Assembly (NCBI GenBank): GCA_958418815.1
Contig: CATZGB010000038.1
Location: 1 to 27,714, forward strand
DNA from: an uncultured Bacteroidales bacterium
Lineage (GTDB): Bacteria > Bacteroidota > Bacteroidia > Bacteroidales > Muribaculaceae
Direction of reading: 5' to 3'
DNA: 27,714 bases
The position numbers were made by a program, and so were the translations under genes. The notes beneath the pieces were generated by a model, which was not told the DNA's origin, made no database searches, and saw only the letters and a list, made by a program, of their open reading frames with translations. Below are positions 24,091 to 27,714 of this stretch, piece by piece (position 1 is the first letter of the stretch; every line of letters begins with the position of its first letter).

Positions 24091-24405
24091 TTAAAATCGG
24101 GTGTATAATCCCGTCACATCGGAGAAGATGTCCTCCAACATATCGCAATAGACACCATCTATTTTCTTGATGTCCTTTGTCACCTCAAACGTCTTGTGGT
24201 TGATACTCTGACGGTAGAAACGCAGGTTGTAGAGGTCTGCGCCTTCGTCATAAATAATTTCAAGGCGGTTAGCCGATGTCTTATTTCGGCTAAGGTTCAT
24301 TCTCACTCCGTTGCCGAGATTGATGAAGTCGTGACTTCCTGTCATTGCCACAAACCTGCGCCCTCCGATTTGTTGGAGTATGATTTTTGCTACTTGGTTA
24401 TCCAT
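24091..24405 (-). CDS. Small conserved accessory protein of unknown function
   Basis: A 104-residue soluble protein, last gene of the minus-strand accessory operon. It has a beta-rich centre (GGRRFVAMTGSHDFINLGNGVRMNLSRNKTSANRLEIIYDEGADLYNLRFYRQ) and an acidic C-terminus. Similar proteins are frequent beside PcfJ and DUF3873 genes on Bacteroidales elements and may bind nucleic acid, but no domain was identified. It starts 7 nt after the DUF3873 gene stop, indicating one transcript. Confidence 0.6.
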   Translation of the reverse strand: MDNQVAKIILQQIGGRRFVAMTGSHDFINLGNGVRMNLSRNKTSANRLEIIYDEGADLYNLRFYRQSINHKTFEVTKDIKKIDGVYCDMLEDIFSDVTGLYTRF

Positions 24406-24412
24406 AACGCTA

Positions 24413-24637
24413 TCATTTAGAGTTGTTGATTTTCTTGTTCAGCCACTTGTCACGGCGGTGTCTGCACTCTTTGAGAGTGTCTGCCACGCAGGAATATAAC
24501 TCTCCGTCAGTGTGGCGGTAATCATATTGATAGTGTTTCTTGCGAAGTGAGCGGTAGCCGGTGTAAAACACCTCGTATTGTTCAGTGCCGGAAGTGGTGG
24601 TTGTGCTGACTCCGTTGGCGGTGAGTTTTGTTGCCAT
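24413..24637 (-). CDS. DUF3873-like small protein
   Basis: A 74-residue protein with the pattern MATKLTANGVSTTTTSGTEQYEVFYTGYRSLRKKHYQYDYRHTDGELYSCVADTLKECRHRRDKWL. The QYDYRHTDGELYSCV and CxxxRDKWL segments are the recognisable core of the DUF3873 family, common on Bacteroidales conjugative elements. No activity is known. It lies 11 nt after the 85-residue gene, with a CTAAA leader that overlaps the previous stop. Confidence 0.75.
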   Translation of the reverse strand: MATKLTANGVSTTTTSGTEQYEVFYTGYRSLRKKHYQYDYRHTDGELYSCVADTLKECRHRRDKWLNKKINNSK

Positions 24638-24648
24638 AGTTCTGCGGT

Positions 24649-24906
24649 TTAGTATTCTACAATCAGTATCCGGTATTCAAATGTTATATCGGGGTTGGTT
24701 ATCTTCCTTTGTTTAAGCCATAGGTGGTGACTGCCAAAGCCATATACGAAGTATCGGTCAAGGTCGTACTTGTCGGCAAAATCGGCGACTATCTGCCGTA
24801 GCGTTTTCTCGCTGTCGGCATAGAGAATGTGGTTCACAAATTCTATGATAATTTCGGCTATCTTATCGTCAAATATGATGGTCGGATGTTCAAATGTCAC
24901 GTTCAT
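24649..24906 (-). CDS. Small accessory protein of unknown function
   Basis: An 85-residue protein, not recognised as a named family. It has a helical N-terminal half (EIIIEFVNHILYADSEKTLRQIVADFADKYDLDRYFVYGFGSHHLWL) and ends in a hydrophobic FEYRILIVEY. No signal peptide or membrane span is visible. It is separated from the PcfJ gene by a 52-nt gap holding a hairpin, and is followed by the DUF3873 gene after 11 nt. Operon position and tight spacing support it as a real gene. Confidence 0.6.
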   Translation of the reverse strand: MNVTFEHPTIIFDDKIAEIIIEFVNHILYADSEKTLRQIVADFADKYDLDRYFVYGFGSHHLWLKQRKITNPDITFEYRILIVEY

Positions 24907-24922
24907 AATCGGTGGGTGTTGT

Positions 24923-24948
24923 GACCTGCGCCATTGCTGACGCAGGTC
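24923..24948 (-). promoter_or_regulatory. Intercistronic hairpin after pcfJ
   Basis: GACCTGCG (24923-24930) and CGCAGGTC (24941-24948) are perfectly complementary with a 10-nt loop. The hairpin lies in the 52-nt gap between the PcfJ gene and the next gene. It has no T-tract, so it is more likely an mRNA processing, stability or attenuation element than a full terminator. Confidence 0.6.
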
Positions 24949-24958
24949 GTGTTAAACA

Positions 24959-26290
24959 TTATGCGGTCATTCGTTCCTTGATTAGCTTGGCGTTGAAGTT
25001 CACCAAATCCACAATACGGTCGTGGTAGGCGGTGTTCTTGTTATTTTTGCCGTGACACTGCACCACTGTGAGGGTCTGCAAATCAACCTCCACGGTTTCT
25101 ATTATTCTGTCACCAATCCTTGCTGACAATACAAGGCTATCGGCTTTTGTGTAGTAACCAGCTCCGAAAACGCATATATTCTGCGCTTTGCCTTCCTCAT
25201 AGTATTCCTCGATGCTTTCAAGAACCTTTACCGTTATCTCGTTGTCGGAGATTATCAGCCCGAAGAATTTAGACTTCATAGCCTTGAAATCGTCCTCCCG
25301 CTGTTTCTCCTCCAGCAGTTTACGCTGTTCACGGTCACGCCTTTCGGCTTCCCATCGGCGTTCATTCTCAGTGCGCTCCTTCATTCGCTTGGCTTCTATT
25401 CTGCGCATCGCCCTGTCGTGTGCGTCAATGAAATCTGCGGGGCAGATGTTCTTCGGGTTGTGTATGTCCTGCCCCAAATTGTTCAGCATTTGCAGATAGT
25501 CACACCACAGTTCAAGGCTGTTGATTTTGTAGTGGTGGCGTCTGGCGATGAGATAAGAAGACCAGAGCATCTCGGCGTTGCGTGGGTTGAGGATAAAGTA
25601 TTTCATGTCCTCAATCTCTCCGGATTTCATCAGCGTTTCAATCCGTGTGTCGGAAAGCAGCCTCTTGAAAAGCAACACGGGTGAGATGCCGTAGAAATCG
25701 CCCTTGAACCCGTTGCGTCTGAGCTGTGGGATTGTGCGTATCAGCGGATAGACTTCGCTCCACTTGCAGACATCGTCATAAAGGCTGTTATAGGGGCGCA
25801 CTTCCATGTCGCTGTATAACGACCACTGGTCGCAGTAGTAGGAGGGAAATGTGCGGAGCAATGCCATGTCGGTCACTTTGCCGTCGGGTGAAATCCAACG
25901 CTGTACCACCTCGGTGCAGTAGAATTTCATCGGCTCTCCCTTTTTGCTTGAATAGTGAGCCTGCGCCACTCTGATTACCTGATAACCCTGGCAGGTGGTG
26001 AGTATGCAGAAATACCGTACACCCTTCTGAGTGCGTCTGCGTGTGTCCTGCACTTTCAGTTCCGCTCCGCAGTGAGGGCAGATGCAACCTTCAAGTGTGT
26101 CACACAGCGTGCCGTCACCGCTTTTCCATGAGTGTCCGCAGTCAGGGCAGGTAAGCATACCGCTTTTGGCACGGTATGCGATATGTTCAACGCAGTTAGA
26201 GTATGCCCACTCGGTCTGCTTGGGGGATATTGGTCGCAGGGTTGCTGAAAGTCGTGCAACCTCTTTCTGTATCATTGTCTTGGGTTTCAT
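24959..26290 (-). CDS. PcfJ-family protein
   Basis: A 443-residue protein of the PcfJ-like family, frequent on Gram-positive and Bacteroidales conjugative elements. An N-terminal zinc ribbon is visible: TCPDCGH (cysteines at 48 and 51) and CICPHC (71 and 74). The central region has NPRNAEMLWSSYLIARRHHYKINSLELWCDYLQML. A charged coiled coil lies at about 290-345 (KRMKERTENERRWEAERRDREQRKLLEEKQRE). The conserved C-terminus ends QCHGKNNKNTAYHDRIVDLVN. Its role is unknown; a DNA-binding or transfer-accessory function is inferred from context. It lies 12 nt downstream of the pcfK-like gene. Confidence 0.82.
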   Translation of the reverse strand: MKPKTMIQKEVARLSATLRPISPKQTEWAYSNCVEHIAYRAKSGMLTCPDCGHSWKSGDGTLCDTLEGCICPHCGAELKVQDTRRRTQKGVRYFCILTTCQGYQVIRVAQAHYSSKKGEPMKFYCTEVVQRWISPDGKVTDMALLRTFPSYYCDQWSLYSDMEVRPYNSLYDDVCKWSEVYPLIRTIPQLRRNGFKGDFYGISPVLLFKRLLSDTRIETLMKSGEIEDMKYFILNPRNAEMLWSSYLIARRHHYKINSLELWCDYLQMLNNLGQDIHNPKNICPADFIDAHDRAMRRIEAKRMKERTENERRWEAERRDREQRKLLEEKQREDDFKAMKSKFFGLIISDNEITVKVLESIEEYYEEGKAQNICVFGAGYYTKADSLVLSARIGDRIIETVEVDLQTLTVVQCHGKNNKNTAYHDRIVDLVNFNAKLIKERMTA

Positions 26291-26302
26291 AGTCGTAATG
26301 TT

Positions 26303-26737
26303 TTAGAAGTCAAAAAGACTGCGTTGTTCAACTTGGGGTCTGTTCTCTGTCGCTTTCTTGGATTGCGAGGGTCTGCGCAACTTGGACGCTTCCTCGTCAC
26401 GGAGTTTTGCGATGGCGTCCTGCCGTGCCTGCTCCTTTTCCTCCTCGGTGAGTTCTACCGTGTGGTTCACCACCACTTGGCAGTTGACAGGCTTTCCGAC
26501 CTCTATCTCGTTTTCTTCCCAAAAATGAACTGCCATTCCGAATATTTCATCGTCCTCGAACCCGTTGCAACCGCTTTTCTGCACTTGGTTAAGGATATAT
26601 GTAACGCAGTCATCCATTGACTTTGAGGGACTGGCATACTTGACTGCGAACAATACGTCACTCTTTGCCATATTGTCAAGATAAGTTCTGATTGTGTCTT
26701 GGAACGCCATAGTTCCTTTCATTGAGTTCTGTGCCAT
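26303..26737 (-). CDS. PcfK-like protein
   Basis: A 144-residue protein with the PcfK-like pattern: MAFQDTIRTYLDNMAKSDVLFAVKYASPSKSMDDCVTYILNQVQKSG, then DDEIFGMAVHFWEENEIEVGKP. A basic, polar C-terminal tail ending RSLFDF follows. PcfK and PcfJ genes occur together on conjugative elements; here they are adjacent in the usual order with a 12-nt gap, supporting both calls. The terminal SLFDF resembles a sliding-clamp binding peptide (QxxLFxF-type: EQRSLFDF), which would suggest contact with replication machinery; that is inference from eight residues. Confidence 0.8.
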   Translation of the reverse strand: MAQNSMKGTMAFQDTIRTYLDNMAKSDVLFAVKYASPSKSMDDCVTYILNQVQKSGCNGFEDDEIFGMAVHFWEENEIEVGKPVNCQVVVNHTVELTEEEKEQARQDAIAKLRDEEASKLRRPSQSKKATENRPQVEQRSLFDF

Positions 26738-26749
26738 AGTCGTAAATGT

Positions 26750-26968
26750 TTAGAAATTTGTTATCAGCCAAAAGATTATCACCACTGCGGAGATTAGGGA
26801 GATAACCCACCCGACACCTCTGCATATCGGTTTGAGTATCACCATAAGCACCAGCCCGACCACCGCTCCGATAATGACAGCCATCACCATTGCAGTCCGT
26901 CTTAATGCGGTATGAGCTGGTGAAGGTGTGAAGCTCGATTTTCTATTATGTCGGTTATCCTGTGTCAT
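26750..26968 (-). CDS. Small two-span membrane protein
   Basis: A 72-residue protein with a polar N-terminus (MTQDNRHNRKSSFTPSPAHTALRR) and two hydrophobic helices (MVMAVIIGAVVGLVLMVILKPI and GWVISLISAVVIIFWLITNF). It is the first gene of the accessory operon. Its first eight codons are duplicated in opposite orientation 275 bp upstream as part of a large inverted repeat (see 26941-27267), so its start region is under unusual structural constraint. No family recognised. Confidence 0.6.
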   Translation of the reverse strand: MTQDNRHNRKSSFTPSPAHTALRRTAMVMAVIIGAVVGLVLMVILKPICRGVGWVISLISAVVIIFWLITNF

Positions 26969-27267
26969 AAGGCGATATTTTTTTTAACCTCAATGCGTCT
27001 ATTTCGCAGTATGAAGTATGTTCGCTCGATAACACCACAGCGTGACGGGAGCAAAGGGCTGTTCGCCGGCGGCTGAAAAATACAAGCTGAGCGACCGCAG
27101 GGAGCGAGGTCTGGAGATTTTTCAGTTGTCGGCAATAGAATAGCCCGTCCCGGCACGTTATCCATACCGAGCGAATATACTCCGTGCTGTGATATATGCG
27201 ATTGTCGGTGAGAAACATAGAGCCGCGAGTGCCTTTATGGTGACACAGGATAACCGGCATAACGGAA
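26941..27267. repeat. ~327-bp imperfect palindrome upstream of the accessory operon
   Basis: The outer arms (26941-26967 and 27241-27267) match over 27 bp with about three differences, including a 16-bp perfect core (CGGTTATCCTGTGTCA at 26952-26967 against its complement at 27241-27256). Complementary blocks continue inward around a centre near 27100: GTATxTTCGCTCG blocks (27017 and 27184 regions), GGGCT with a TTC and GCCG segment (about 27056-27075 against 27125-27147), and CTGAAAAAT (27072-27080) against ATTTTTCAG (27117-27125). A transcript on either strand would fold into one long hairpin. The left outer arm is the start of the 72-residue gene. Confidence 0.8.
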
Positions 27268-27271
27268 TGTA
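27239..27271 (+). pseudogene. Inverted 5' remnant of the 72-residue membrane protein gene
   Basis: Read on the plus strand, this gives M-V-T-Q-D-N-R-H-N-G-M then a stop. Read on the minus strand, the intact gene begins M-T-Q-D-N-R-H-N-R. The shared TQDNRHN codons differ at only two third positions (CGA/CGG, AAT/AAC), both synonymous. This looks like a head-to-head duplicated gene start of which only the beginning survives. It may instead simply reflect the inverted repeat. Confidence 0.45.
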
Positions 27272-27303
27272 AGTCCATAAGAAAAAAAGAATGTGCAATG
27301 ATT

Positions 27304-27342
27304 CTGATTGCGGCAACCCGTGACGTGTGTTGCCGTAATCAG
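27304..27342. repeat. Strong 14-bp hairpin
   Basis: CTGATTGCGGCAAC (27304-27317) pairs with GTTGCCGTAATCAG (27329-27342) with a single G-T wobble; the loop is 11 nt. No T-tract follows. It is the second structured unit in the upstream region of the accessory operon. Confidence 0.7.
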
Positions 27343-27376
27343 CGAATGTGGCGCAACTTGTAGAAATACAGAACTG

Positions 27377-27481
27377 GAGCGGGCGTAAGGAACACGTGGT
27401 GACGGAGAAGACGGTGCAGGTGTAGCGACACTCGTGGCGCAACCTGCGCTGGCAATCCTTCACCCGGTGTTTAGCCCGCTC
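27377..27481. repeat. ~105-bp imperfect palindrome
   Basis: GAGCGGGC (27377-27384) pairs with GCCCGCTC (27474-27481). Inside, AACACGTGGTGA pairs imperfectly with TCACCCGGTGTT. Further in, GCAGGT (27416-27421) pairs with ACCTGC (27442-27447). All share a centre near 27430, so this is a single long hairpin rather than chance short repeats. Confidence 0.6.
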
Positions 27482-27498
27482 TAATCCGTGGCGATGCG

Positions 27499-27538
27499 GT
27501 CTGCGGCAGTGCAGGACTCGCTCCAAAACGCCGCAGAC
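27499..27538. repeat. 9-bp perfect hairpin
   Basis: GTCTGCGGC (27499-27507) and GCCGCAGAC (27530-27538) form a perfect GC-rich stem with a 22-nt loop. It is followed 19 nt later by another dyad. Confidence 0.65.
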
Positions 27539-27557
27539 GGCATAGCCCGGAAACCGT

Positions 27558-27590
27558 CATGCCGTTGCGCAACCCCAATCAGACGGCATG
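27558..27590. repeat. 8-bp hairpin with a palindromic loop
   Basis: CATGCCGT (27558-27565) pairs with ACGGCATG (27583-27590). The self-complementary GTTGCGCAAC overlaps the left arm. GCGCAAC also occurs at 27351 and 27437, so it recurs through the structured region. Confidence 0.6.
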
Positions 27591-27612
27591 GATTAAAGGC
27601 TAAACTCAGTTT

Positions 27613-27647
27613 TTTGTAAAAATCGGCGTTATAATCGCAAAAATTTG
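27613..27647 (+). promoter_or_regulatory. Weak possible promoter near the window end
   Basis: TTTG at 27613-27616 is followed 23 nt later by AAAATTTG (27640-27647), which differs from TAnnTTTG at one position. It would point out of the window. The spacing is at the upper limit. Confidence 0.25.
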
Positions 27648-27681
27648 TACCTATGACTGATTATAATCGTTCTTTTTTGTA
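27629..27681. repeat. Two copies of TTATAATCG-N6-TTTGTA, 32 bp apart
   Basis: TTATAATCG occurs at 27629-27637 and 27661-27669. TTTGTA follows six bases later in each (27644-27649 and 27676-27681). The exact 32-bp spacing (about three helical turns) suggests paired regulator sites or promoter-associated sequence for a gene outside the window. Confidence 0.5.
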
Positions 27682-27714
27682 TGGTGACTGCACAATATCA
27701 GCATAAAGTCCCCC

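Noticed and set aside
26968..27240. Invertible promoter segment flanked by inverted repeats
   Set aside because: The flanking repeats fit in shape, but no tyrosine or serine recombinase is nearby, no good promoter lies in the segment, and symmetry continues through the interior, so it is kept only as one option in the finding.
26955..27526. Several minus-strand frames of 66-122 residues in the structured region
   Set aside because: They run through palindromic GC-rich DNA, are rich in Arg, Cys and His, lack a leader, and are better explained by the inverted repeats.
26941..27590. Retron, diversity-generating element or group II intron as the source of the hairpins
   Set aside because: No reverse transcriptase is encoded anywhere in the window, and no template/variable repeat pair was seen.

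Overview
The window is most of the transfer region of a CTnDOT-like integrative conjugative element from a Bacteroidales bacterium. The evidence is a complete, syntenic traA-to-traQ set with its own relaxase and coupling-protein genes, DUF3408, DUF3872, DUF3873 and DUF1896-type accessory proteins, a near-complete absence of Shine-Dalgarno sequences, and one good Bacteroidetes-type promoter (-33 TTG, -7 TAnnTTTG). The genus cannot be fixed from this sequence. No integrase, excision operon, rteABC regulators or antibiotic resistance gene lies inside the window, so the ends of the element are outside it.

Layout. (1) 29-6919, minus strand: mobilisation operon mobA, mobB (relaxase) and mobC (coupling ATPase), then a DUF1896-like protein and a large DNA methylase carrying a MutS mismatch-recognition domain. 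The methylase stops abruptly at the window edge and looks truncated. (2) 6920-8044: a 1.1-kb gene-free divergent region with nested inverted repeats (oriT candidate), a 10-bp-phased GGACA array and the leader of the tra operon. (3) 8045-21633, plus strand: the tightly packed tra operon. It holds traA (ParA-like), two DUF3408 genes, traD, traE, traF, traG (VirB4-like), a 44-aa membrane ORF, traI, traJ, traK, traL, traM (VirB10-like), traN (VirB9-like), traO, a protein made of two primase N-terminal-like repeats, traP (primase), traQ and a secreted lysozyme. (4) 21752-23982, plus strand: an AT-rich three-gene cargo cassette with its own promoter, encoding a STAS/GHKL-ATPase protein, a small STAS-like protein and a membrane-anchored helical protein; a hairpin follows it. 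(5) 24091-26968, minus strand: an accessory operon with PcfK and PcfJ proteins, a small membrane protein and three small conserved proteins. (6) 26969-27714: a gene-free, highly structured region with a ~327-bp imperfect palindrome followed by four more hairpins.

How it works together. MobA, MobB and MobC would nick oriT and deliver the DNA to the Tra-encoded type IV secretion channel. The lysozyme would open the wall, and TraP with its companion may prime the complementary strand. The methylase/MutS protein and the PcfJ/PcfK operon are typical accessory genes of such elements. The AT-rich cassette between the tra operon and the accessory operon is the best candidate for an undescribed system: its parts suggest an ATPase-regulated partner switch coupled to a membrane protein, possibly host or element defence, but that function is inferred.
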